A stretch of 64,000 nucleotides of DNA. It comes from SZUA-320 sp963707875. GTDB taxonomy: Bacteria; Gemmatimonadota; Gemmatimonadetes; Gemmatimonadales; GWC2-71-9. Where the stretch lies: assembly GCA_963707875.1 (NCBI GenBank), contig CAVPRU010000001.1, positions 1 to 64,000 of the forward strand, read 5' to 3'. A program made the position numbers and the translations under genes. The first letter of the stretch is position 1. Every line of letters starts with the position of its first letter. The notes below the pieces were generated by a model. That model saw only the letters and a program-made list of their open reading frames with translations. It had not been told where the DNA came from and did no database searches. This document shows, piece by piece, positions 18,427 to 27,357 of this stretch.

Positions 18427-19767
18427 TCAGAACAGAACTCCACCCGCCAGACCCAGCAGCAGCGCGAAGCCGACCATGTCGGTAAAGGTGGTGACGAAGA
18501 TCGAAGACGCGATCGCGGGATCAATCCCGAGCCGTTGCAGGATGATGGGCACGAAGGCGCCGGCAAACCCCGCCACCACCAGGTTGGCGGTCATCGCCAG
18601 AAACACCACTAGGCCGAGGCGGGCCCCCTGCCCGGTCATGAACGCCACCGCCCCGACCACCAGGCCGATCGCCAGGCCATTGACAGCGCCAACCAGAAAC
18701 TCCTTCAGGATCACTCCGAGCCTCTTCGTGTCTGGAATCTGGCCGATCGCCAGACGCCGGACGGTCACCACCAGCGCCTGGGTGCCGGCGTTGCCGCCCA
18801 TCCCGGCGATGATCGGCATCCAGGCCGCCAGAGCGACGGTCCGGGCGATCGTGTCCTGGAAGAAGACGACCACCGACGCCGCCATGAACGCCGTGAGCAG
18901 GTTGAGATAGAGCCAGGGCAGCCGACTCCGGACCGCGCTGCCCCAGGTGGCCCCCAGTTCCTCGTCGGCCGATACCCCGCCGAAACGGAGGATGTCCTCG
19001 GTGGTCTCGGCTTCGACTACGTCGATGACATCGTCAAAGGTCACCCGCCCGAGCAGGCGGCCTTCCCGGTCCACGACCGCAATGCTCGGAACGTTGTACC
19101 GGGCCATCAGCCGGGCGACCTCTTCCTGGTCCACTTCGGGGCCCACGGTGAGATCCGCTTCCTCCATGACCTCGACCACCGGCCGGTCTGCGGAAGACAC
19201 CACGAGGGTCTTGAAGGACAGCACCCCGACCAGTCGCTCGGCATCATCGGTCACGAACACCTGGCTGAATTCCTCGACCTCCTCCGCCTGGTGCCGGATC
19301 GAATTCAACGCGTCATTCACGGTCTGACTGGAACTGACGGTCACCAGGTGACCGGTCATCAGGCCGCCGGCGGTCTCCTCATCGTACCGGAGCAGCCGGT
19401 CGACATCCTCACGATCCTCGACCTCCGAGAGAATCCGCTCCTGCTCATCCAGTTCCAGCTCCCCGAGCAGGTCCGCCGCGTCATCGTCCTCCAGCTCCTC
19501 CACGATGTCGGCCGCGGCCGCCGGGTCCAGGGCAGCCAGGGTGTCTTCGGCGTGAGACTCGTCGGGCATCTCGACCAGCGCGTGGCTGGAGAGTTCCGGC
19601 GGGAGCCGGCGGACCAGGTCGAGACGCTCATCGTCATCCAGCCCGGCCAGCACGTCGGCGAGATCGACGGGATCCAACTCTTCCGCCCGACCGACGAATT
19701 CGTCGAATCGGCCCTCGCGAATCAGGCTGAGGAGCTGCTTGAGGGTCGAGCGCCGGCGGGGGCTCAT
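18427..19767 (-). CDS. mgtE: Magnesium transporter MgtE
   Basis: A 446-residue Mg2+ channel of the inner membrane. The acidic N domain (residues about 1-130) has the helical repeats DVLAGLDDDERLDLVRRLP and LDEQERILSEVEDR. Two CBS domains follow at about 135-255 (MTGHLVTVSSSQTV; RYNVPSIAVVDREGRLLGRVT). The membrane domain begins near 285 and has five segments with the signature MPIIAGMGGNAGTQALVV, which lines the pore. The length matches the family. The start overlaps the stop of the CNNM-type gene upstream by 4 nt, so these divalent-cation genes are translationally coupled. Confidence 0.96.
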   Translation of the reverse strand: MSPRRRSTLKQLLSLIREGRFDEFVGRAEELDPVDLADVLAGLDDDERLDLVRRLPPELSSHALVEMPDESHAEDTLAALDPAAAADIVEELEDDDAADLLGELELDEQERILSEVEDREDVDRLLRYDEETAGGLMTGHLVTVSSSQTVNDALNSIRHQAEEVEEFSQVFVTDDAERLVGVLSFKTLVVSSADRPVVEVMEEADLTVGPEVDQEEVARLMARYNVPSIAVVDREGRLLGRVTFDDVIDVVEAETTEDILRFGGVSADEELGATWGSAVRSRLPWLYLNLLTAFMAASVVVFFQDTIARTVALAAWMPIIAGMGGNAGTQALVVTVRRLAIGQIPDTKRLGVILKEFLVGAVNGLAIGLVVGAVAFMTGQGARLGLVVFLAMTANLVVAGFAGAFVPIILQRLGIDPAIASSIFVTTFTDMVGFALLLGLAGGVLF

Positions 19768-20942
19768 GGGGCCCCTCCCGAGATTCTGATTGGGGGCGGG
19801 CCGGTCGGCCGGACAATCAGGCGCTCGACCCGGGCGGGCGTTGCGGCGAGCACGTCGAATTCCAGGGCGTCGATCACGAACCGCTCTCCGGCCTGCGGGA
19901 TCCGGCCGACCAGTTCAGCCAACCGGCCGCCGACCGTGGTCGCGTGTCCGCTCGGAAGGGCGGTCCCCAACTGTTCCTCCAGCTGTTCGACCGTACCGGC
20001 ACCGTCGAGCTCCATCAGTGGAGCCATGGGCTGCTCCGCCTCACCCTGTGACTCGTCGTAGATCTCACCCACCAACGCGGTCAGCAGGTCCTCGAGGGTC
20101 ACGATGCCCAGGGTCCCGCCAAACTCGTCGAGCACCACCGCCAGATGCCGCCGCTCGCGCTGCATGTCGAGCAACAGGTCCGCGCAGGCCCGGCTGGCCG
20201 GGGCCAGGGCCACCGGCCGGACCGGCAGCGGTTCGCCGGGGCGCAGGGCAAAGAGATCGAAGGCATGCACCATCCCGATGATCTCATCCAGGCCTTCCCG
20301 GTAGACTGGGAGCCGGCTGTACCCGCTTTCGACGAAGGCCGCGGTGATCTCCTGGATCCGGGCGCCCTCGGGAACGGCCACTACATCGGTCCGCGGCGTC
20401 ATCACTTCCCGGACCGGTCGTTCCGCAAAGGTGATGGCGCCGCCCACCATGGCGATCTCACTGTCGCTCCCGGGCAGGACAGCCGCGCCCTCCCGCTCGA
20501 GGGTGCGGAGGTCGCTATCCACTCTCGGCGACGGTAGCACCAAGCGGAGCACCAGGGCCCAGGGTCGAATGGCGGGCCGCAGAATGGCCACCGCCCGTTC
20601 GGCGCGCACGTGCCCCAGCCAGCGGGGGAGGAGATAGCCCGACACGAGCGTGATCGGGACGGCCAGAAAGAGCAGCCCCAGCAGGATCTCCCAGGTCCCC
20701 AGGCCGGAGACCATTCCCGGCAGGGCCCCGCCGATCAGCACGATGCCGATCGCGGTGGTGGCCGACGCGGCCGCCAGCTCCCGCCCGACCTCGAGGGGCC
20801 ATGCCATGGGGCCGCCGTCCCCCCGCAGTCGGCGGGAGACCAACTCGGCCAATCTGATCCGGGTCACGGCCAGCAGCGCGACTTCGAAGGTCGCCCCCAC
20901 GATCGTCACGATCGCGCCGAGCAGCAGAGTCAGGATCGTCAT
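19764..20942 (-). CDS. CNNM/CorC-type membrane protein with CBS pair (copy 2)
   Basis: A 392-residue DUF21-CBS-CorC_HlyC protein, part of the family linked to Mg2+/Co2+ efflux. Membrane segments occupy about residues 1-125. The CBS pair begins with REVMTPRTDVVAVPEGARIQ and includes AVVLDEFGGTLGIVTLEDLLTALVGEIYDE. The CorC_HlyC transport-associated domain closes the protein (TTVGGRLAELVGRIPQAGERF). It is a diverged paralogue of the gene immediately upstream, with which it overlaps. Its DUF21 part is shorter and less regular than usual, and only the CBS-HlyC half is strongly conserved between the two copies. Confidence 0.88.
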   Translation of the reverse strand: MTILTLLLGAIVTIVGATFEVALLAVTRIRLAELVSRRLRGDGGPMAWPLEVGRELAAASATTAIGIVLIGGALPGMVSGLGTWEILLGLLFLAVPITLVSGYLLPRWLGHVRAERAVAILRPAIRPWALVLRLVLPSPRVDSDLRTLEREGAAVLPGSDSEIAMVGGAITFAERPVREVMTPRTDVVAVPEGARIQEITAAFVESGYSRLPVYREGLDEIIGMVHAFDLFALRPGEPLPVRPVALAPASRACADLLLDMQRERRHLAVVLDEFGGTLGIVTLEDLLTALVGEIYDESQGEAEQPMAPLMELDGAGTVEQLEEQLGTALPSGHATTVGGRLAELVGRIPQAGERFVIDALEFDVLAATPARVERLIVRPTGPPPIRISGGAP

Positions 20943-22123
20943 GGATCCGCCTCCACCCGTCCCGCCCCGATCAACGACTCGACCACCACTCGACCCACCC
21001 GCCGACGGAGCACCTGGTCCACGGTCAGGCGGAACTCTGCCACGACCACCGATTCACCTACCCGGGGCACCCGCCCCAGGGCCGCGAGGACCAGGCCGCC
21101 GACGGTGTCCACGTCATCTCGATCGAAGCTGGTGTCGAGGAGAGCCTCCAGTTCCGCCAACGGCACCCCGCCCAGGACCAGCCATTGCCCGGCATCCCGG
21201 GACTGGATTGGGGCTTCCTCGGTGTCATACTCGTCCTGAATCTCCCCGACGATCTGTTCCAGGATGTCCTCCAGGGTGACGAGCCCGGCGGTCCCGCCGA
21301 ATTCGTCCACGACCACCGCCAGGTGGCTGAGCCCCCGCTGAAAGTCTCTCAACTGATCGGCCAGGGTCTTGGCCTCCGGAACAAATGGCGCCTGCCGGAT
21401 CAGCACGGTCCAGTCCGCCGGGCCGGTGCCGTCCGGCCGGGGCATCAACTCCTTGGCGAAGATGACCCCGACCACAGCGTCCGGGGAGTCCTCGACCACC
21501 AGGAGCCGGGAGTGTCCGCTCGCCCGGAAGATCTCGACCACCTCCGCCAGCGGGTCCGACCGGTCCACGGCAATGACATCGATCCGGGGGGTCATCACCT
21601 CGGCGACGGTCATCGCCCGCAGCGAGAAGACGCCGCGCAGCATCTCCCGGCCCCGGGCCGCCTCCATCGAGTCGCCGACCCCGAGCGAGACCCGGGTCCG
21701 GCGATCCACCCAGGCCAGGAGTCGCAGTACCGGCTCGAACACGCGGAGGCTGAACCGGGCTGCTCCCTGCACGGCCCCCACCGCGTCGGGGGCCAGGGCC
21801 GCGAGCACCCGAGGCATCAGATCCCCCACCAGCCAGACCAGCAGCACCGCCAGCAGGAGCCTGGGCAGGGCCTCCGCCCGGGTCCGAGTCCACCAACCGA
21901 CCCCAGTCGCCGCCATGGCGCCGGCCATCATCAACAGGGTGAGTCGAATCAGATGGAGCTGGCGCGGCAGGCTGGGCAGTCCGGTCTCGTCCCGCCGGCC
22001 CCGGTGGGCCAGCATCCGGGGCAAGGGGGCGTACGCTTCGACGGCCAGGGCCACGACCGCGGCCCACAGGGTCAGCCCGACGCCGAGCAGGGGAGCGAGG
22101 TAGATCTGCAGCAGTCGAATCAC
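20939..22123 (-). CDS. CNNM/CorC-type membrane protein with CBS pair (copy 1)
   Basis: A 394-residue protein with the same layout as the next gene: membrane segments at about residues 1-115 (IYLAPLLGVGLTLWAAVVALAV first), a CBS pair (AEVMTPRIDVIAVDRSDPLAE; AVVVDEFGGTAGLVTLEDILEQIVGEIQDE) and a CorC_HlyC domain (DTVGGLVLAALGRVPRVGESVV). The start is the GTG at 22123, which overlaps the ybeY stop (GTGA); the upstream extension would run through ybeY. In many bacteria a CorC-type gene follows ybeY and phoH, as here, linking cation homeostasis with ribosome maturation. The exact ion and direction of transport are not proven for this family. Confidence 0.88.
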   Translation of the reverse strand: MIRLLQIYLAPLLGVGLTLWAAVVALAVEAYAPLPRMLAHRGRRDETGLPSLPRQLHLIRLTLLMMAGAMAATGVGWWTRTRAEALPRLLLAVLLVWLVGDLMPRVLAALAPDAVGAVQGAARFSLRVFEPVLRLLAWVDRRTRVSLGVGDSMEAARGREMLRGVFSLRAMTVAEVMTPRIDVIAVDRSDPLAEVVEIFRASGHSRLLVVEDSPDAVVGVIFAKELMPRPDGTGPADWTVLIRQAPFVPEAKTLADQLRDFQRGLSHLAVVVDEFGGTAGLVTLEDILEQIVGEIQDEYDTEEAPIQSRDAGQWLVLGGVPLAELEALLDTSFDRDDVDTVGGLVLAALGRVPRVGESVVVAEFRLTVDQVLRRRVGRVVVESLIGAGRVEADP

Positions 22124-22535
22124 CGCCCGGCCTCCAGGTAGCGTTCCTGGCGGCGCCACATCGGAGCGTGGAGCCGGGAGGCGTCCTCGGGGTGATCGTA
22201 CCCCAGCACGTGCAGTACCCCGTGGATCACGTAACGTGACACCTCTTCGCGGACCGGCAGTCGCCGCCGCCGGGCCTCCCGGGCGGCGACCCACGGGCAG
22301 ACGTAGATGTCACCCACGAGCGTGTCCCCGGGGCCGGCCAGGGCAAAGGCCAGCACGTCGGTCACCTTGGAGATGCCCTGGTACTTCCGGTGCATCCGGC
22401 GCATGGCATCCCTTCCCACAAACGTGAGAGAAATCTGACCGCCGCGGCGTTCTCCGCGCATCACCCGCTCCACCAGATCGGCGGCGCGGTCGGGGCCCAA
22501 GGGCGAGCGGCCGCTCACCAGGACATCCACCGCTC

Positions 22536-22539
<4 letters not shown>
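22120..22539 (-). CDS. ybeY: Endoribonuclease YbeY (rRNA maturation factor)
   Basis: A 139-residue YbeY with its zinc-binding signature HGVLHVLGYDH complete near residue 110. The preceding segment (RKYQGISKVTDVLAFAL) corresponds to the conserved N-x-x-Y-R-x-x-D-x-x-T-D-V-L-S-F region, and DIYVCPWVA to the usual G-D-I-x-I. YbeY acts in 16S rRNA 3'-end maturation and ribosome quality control. It overlaps the phoH stop at its start and the CorC-type gene at its end, the classical phoH-ybeY-corC order. Confidence 0.95.
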
Positions 22540-23482
<943 letters not shown>

Positions 23483-23486
<4 letters not shown>

Positions 23487-25255
23487 GGGGCGCCTCCTTC
23501 GATCCGGATTCGGAGCGCGGCCAGATCGGCGGGACTCACCGAGGTGGGAGCGCCTTCAAACAAGGCGCGGGCCGCCGTCGACTTCGGAAAGGCGATCACG
23601 TCTCGCAGCGAGGCCCCCCCGGCGAGCAGCATCGCCACCCGGTCGAAACCGATCGCAAAGCCGCCATGCGGAGGGGCGCCCGCCGCCAATCCGTCCAGCA
23701 GGAAGCCGAACCGACGGCGGATCTCGGGCCCCGGGATTCCGAGCAGATCGAAGATCCGTTCCTGAAGCGCCCCGTCGGTGATCCGGATCGAGCCGCTCCC
23801 GAGTTCCGTGCCGTTGTAGACCGCGTCATAGTGCAGTGCCCGGACCCGGGCCGGATCGGTCTGGAGATACGGCAGGTCCTCCGGGTGCGGCGCCGTGAAA
23901 GGATGATGAGCCGGCCGATGACCGCCGGTCGCCCCATCCCGCTCGAAGAGGGGAAAGTCGACGACCCAGAGAAACGCGTGCTCCGCCACCCGCGGCAAGT
24001 CCGCAGCGGCGATGATCGCGGGACGCAGCGCCGCGAGGATCGGGGACGTCGCGCTGTCGGGCCCCGCCACGGCCACCAGCAGGGCGCCCGGCGCCGCAGT
24101 GAGCGTGGCGCAGCAGTGTGTCCCCAGGGCCTTGACCCCCTGCCCTTCCCAGGTGCCGGTGTGCCTGGCCCAGATCAGTCCACCGGCCCCGGCCTTTCGG
24201 GCGGCCTCGGTGAGGCCGTCGATCGCCTTCCGCGACAGTGACGCCCCACCGGGCACCAGGAACCCGCGGAGCCGTCCCCCGAGCGCCAGGGCGTCGCGCA
24301 GGAAGGGGGCGGCGTCCTCGCCCACGGAAGCCGTGAGGTCAACGGCGGACAGCTGATACCGCAGATCCGGCTTGTCGCTCCCATAGCGCTCCATCGCGTC
24401 ACGCCACGGCAGCCGGGGGAACGGGTGCACCACCTGATGGCCACCCTCCTCCCAGAGGGCCACCAGCACGGCCTCGACCACCGGCAGCACGTCCTCCTGA
24501 CCGACAAACGACGCCTCGAGGTCGATCTGGGTAAACTCCGGCTGTCGATCGGCCCTGAGATCCTCGTCCCGGAAGCAGCGGGCGATCTGGTAATAGCGAT
24601 CGTACCCCGCCACCATCAACAACTGCTTGTAGATCTGCGGCGACTGGGGGAGAGCGTAGAATTCCCCCGGATGGAGTCGACTCGGGACCAGGTAATCCCT
24701 GGCACCCTCGGGCGTGGGCTTGGTGAGGATCGGGGTCTCGATCTCGAGGAAGCCGAGCCCGTTCAGCACCTGTCGCGCCCGTTGCGCCAGCCGGTGCCGG
24801 AGCATCAGGTTGCGCTGCAGTTCCGGCCGCCGGAGATCCAGGATCCTGTGCTTCAAGCGCAGCTCTTCCGCCGCGAGTTCTTCACCTTCCTTCCGAGCCA
24901 CCGACACCGCCGGGGTGATCGCCGGACCGATCACCTCGAGGGCGGTGACCTGCACTTCCACCTCGCGCGAGCCCATGGATTCATCGCGCGCCAAGGCGGG
25001 CCGCAGTTCCACCCGGCCGGAGACCAGGACCACCGTCTCCGCTCCGAGTGCCCCCGCCCGGCGCATGACGTCGGGTGGGGTCCATCGCGGGTCGCAGGAG
25101 AGCTGAACCAGGCCATCCCGATCGCGCAGATCCACAAACACCAGGCCGCCCAGATCGCGACGGCGGTGGACCCATCCTCCCAACCGGACCGCCTGACCGA
25201 CGTGGGCTCGGGTGAGGGAACCTGCACCATGGGTTCTGAGGGTGGTCTCGATCAC
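23483..25255 (-). CDS. aspS: Aspartate-tRNA ligase
   Basis: A 590-residue class IIb synthetase of the bacterial type. The OB-fold anticodon-binding domain (residues about 15-110) contains GWVHRRRDLGGLVFVDLRDRDG. Motif 2 lies in YQIARCFRDEDLRADRQPEFTQID and motif 3 in GFAIGFDRVAMLLAG. The bacterial GAD insertion domain sits between, near residues 290-420. The start is a GTG at 25255 with AGGGA about 10 bases upstream. Whether the enzyme also charges tRNA-Asn cannot be told, because no gatCAB or asnS gene is in the window. It heads the minus-strand run aspS-phoH-ybeY-CNNM-CNNM-mgtE. Confidence 0.96.
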
Positions 25256-25342
25256 TGGAAGTCCCTGTGGTTTGGCCAGTTGCGCTCTCGCGATAAGCTA
25301 ACATCTCCGGCACTATTCCGCCCTGCCCGACCGGCCTCGAGA

Positions 25343-25348
25343 TTACCT
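25343..25348 (+). promoter_or_regulatory. Possible -10 element of rlmN, leaderless configuration
   Basis: TTACCT lies 7 nt before the rlmN ATG and there is no Shine-Dalgarno sequence. No good -35 hexamer is seen 16-18 nt upstream, so this call rests on the similarity to the icmF, truA, dusB and ptsN starts. Confidence 0.3.
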
Positions 25349-25355
25349 TTCCCCG

Positions 25356-26462
25356 ATGAGCGACGCCGCACCAGATACCCTTCTCGATCTGACACCGTCC
25401 CAGGCCCGGGAACGACTGGCCGCCTGGGTGCAGGAGGCCGGGCTGCCGGGGTACCGCAGCGGGCAGCTGCATCGCCGGCTGTGGGTGAGCCCGGTAGGTC
25501 GGTGGGAGGATGCGACCGAACTTCCCCAGAGCCTCCGGGCGCAGCTGGACGCCGAGCTGCCGCTGCCGAGGCTTGCGCTGGAGTGGATGCAGCAATCGCG
25601 AGACGGCACCCGGAAGTACCTCTGGCGGCTGGCGGACGGCGAGGCGATCGAATCGGTCCTGATCCCCAGTGGCTCCGGCGAACCCTGTGCATCTCCTCGC
25701 AGGCGGGCTGCGCCCTGGGTTGTACCTTCTGTGCGACCGGCCGGATGGGGTATCGCCGCAACCTCGCCGCCTGGGAAATCGCCGGTCAGGCCAGAGAGAT
25801 CGTGCTGGCGGACCCGGCGGACCAGCCGACGAACGTGGTCTTCATGGGCATGGGTGAGCCGCTGCTCAACTGGCCCGCCGTGGATGTCACCTTGACCCAG
25901 CTCAATCATCCGGAGGGCTTCGGGATCGGAGCCCGCCACATCACCGTCAGCACGGTGGGGATCATTCCGGCCATGCGGGCCCTGGCGGCCCGCCCCGAGC
26001 AGTTCCGGGTGGCCATCTCGCTGCACTCCCCCGACCGGGAGCGACGCCGGACGATCATGCCGATCGAGAAGAAGTACGACCTCGAGGCGGTGCTGGAGGC
26101 GGCCAAGGTCTTCTCGCGCCGGATCACTTTCGAGTACGTGATGATCGCCGGTGTGAATGACAGCGACGAGGACGTGGACGCGCTGACCACCCTGGCCCGT
26201 CGGCTCGGGCGCCATGGTCAATCTGCTGCCGCTCCATCGAGGCGGGGCCCCGGGGCTCATACCGACACCCCACGCCCGGATCAACGAGTTTGCCGAACTC
26301 CTCAAGTCCCGGGGGGTCGAAGCCGTGGTCCGGCGCAGTCGGGGTCTGGATATCGATGCCGCCTGCGGCCAACTCCATGGGAAGGTGGAGCGGAAACGGC
26401 AGGCCGCCCCTAGTCGGGAAACCGGGGGGGAGGGCGGTAATCCCGTCCAAGCAGAACGGTGA
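25356..26462 (+). CDS. rlmN: 23S rRNA/tRNA (adenine-C2) methyltransferase RlmN, frameshifted twice
   Basis: A radical-SAM methyltransferase modifying A2503 of 23S rRNA and A37 of some tRNAs. Frame 1 gives the N-terminal domain (LTPSQARERLAAWVQEAGLPGYR). After an indel near 25670 the radical-SAM core appears with CALGCTFCATG and MGMGEPLLNWPAV. After an extra G near 26205 the last frame has NLLPLHRG and the second catalytic Cys in AACGQL. All functional motifs are intact, so sequence error is likely. The ATG at 25356 lacks a ribosome site and is preceded by TTACCT 7 nt upstream. The 3' end overlaps the convergent LytR_C gene by 53 bases. Confidence 0.88.
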
Positions 26463-26785
26463 CGTCGACCCGGCGCAGGGAATCCTCGACCCGCCGTACC
26501 ACCCCGAGCCCCAGAGCACGGGCCACCCGGGCGCCAGCCGACCCGTCGCCGCGGCGCACCAGGACCTTGGTAGAATCGACCGCCAGGTCGGCATTGCCGT
26601 AGATACACCACGTCGAGCCCCTTCTGCCGGAGGTGCCTGGTCCCTTCCCGGGCCAGTCCAGGCGCCCCGCTGGCGTTGAGCACCTCCACCAGCACCCGGG
26701 GACCGGAGGGCTCCTGAAATGCAGCGGGCGACCGCGCCTGCTGGCGGCAACCGACAATCAGTCCCACCAGCAGAACCAGTCTCAC
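26410..26785 (-). CDS. LytR C-terminal domain lipoprotein, frameshifted
   Basis: The ATG at 26785 opens a lipoprotein signal (MRLVLLVGLIVGCRQQ), followed by the LytR_C fold: VLVEVLNASGAPGLAREGTRHLRQKGLDVV. After one extra base near 26601 the other frame completes the domain (YGNADLAVDSTKVLVRRGDGSAGARVARALG) and ends with VDVTVLLGRDY. The intact product would be about 124 residues. LytR_C domains occur on cell-wall ligases and as orphan lipoproteins; function unknown. It overlaps the yqeK-like stop by 4 nt and its own 3' end overlaps rlmN. Confidence 0.7.
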
Positions 26786-27357
26786 TCTCTGGCCCAGGCC
26801 ACGGTGTTCCAGAACCGACAGGCCGTCTCATTGAGCGACCAACCCTGACGGATCAGGTGGGCCATCCTCCGAATGGCCACTTCCCGGAGCACCCCGTCAG
26901 GGTCTCCGGGGAACCGCTCCAGCATCCCGGCCCGTTCCTCCCGATCGAACGAGCGACCAGGCTCCAGGAAATCGGCGCAGTACAGCATCCGCCCCACCGC
27001 GTCCCACTCGGCAGAGCCGGTGGAGTGGTACTGAATCGCCGCGAGCACGCCGGGGTCGCGCTCGCCGGCCTGTCCGGCCCTGGCTGCCGCGGCCGGCCCG
27101 TGCAGCAGCGCCATCGGTCCCGGGTGATCCGGCACCAGGAGTCTGAGATGGTCTGGGGGCGCATCGCGGAGGGCATCGTGAAGCCAGACGGCCCGGAGCC
27201 ATCGGTCCCGCTCCGGGGCCGGGAGGGACAACTGGTCCGCCCAGCGTGCCGCCACCCCGGCCACCCGCTCGATATGGGCCCGGCGCTGATCGGTGACAAT
27301 GGCCCAGGCTGGGAGGCGGTGCCGGGTTCCACCGGTCGCGCTCAGTGCGGAAGGCAA
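26782..27357 (-). CDS. HD-domain hydrolase, YqeK-like (predicted Ap4A hydrolase)
   Basis: A 191-residue HD phosphohydrolase. The first metal His is in RRAHIERVAGVA, the HD pair in VWLHDALRDAPPD, and further family motifs are LLHGPAAAARAG, AIQYHSTGSAEWDAVG and LYCADFLEPGRSF. These match YqeK, which cleaves diadenosine tetraphosphate symmetrically. In many genomes yqeK sits with nadD, rsfS and a LytR_C gene; here only the LytR_C gene follows. The start is a TTG at 27357 directly after the MCP-like stop, with GGTGA just upstream; alternative starts further in would lose little of the HD domain. Confidence 0.82.
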   Translation of the reverse strand: MPSALSATGGTRHRLPAWAIVTDQRRAHIERVAGVAARWADQLSLPAPERDRWLRAVWLHDALRDAPPDHLRLLVPDHPGPMALLHGPAAAARAGQAGERDPGVLAAIQYHSTGSAEWDAVGRMLYCADFLEPGRSFDREERAGMLERFPGDPDGVLREVAIRRMAHLIRQGWSLNETACRFWNTVAWARE

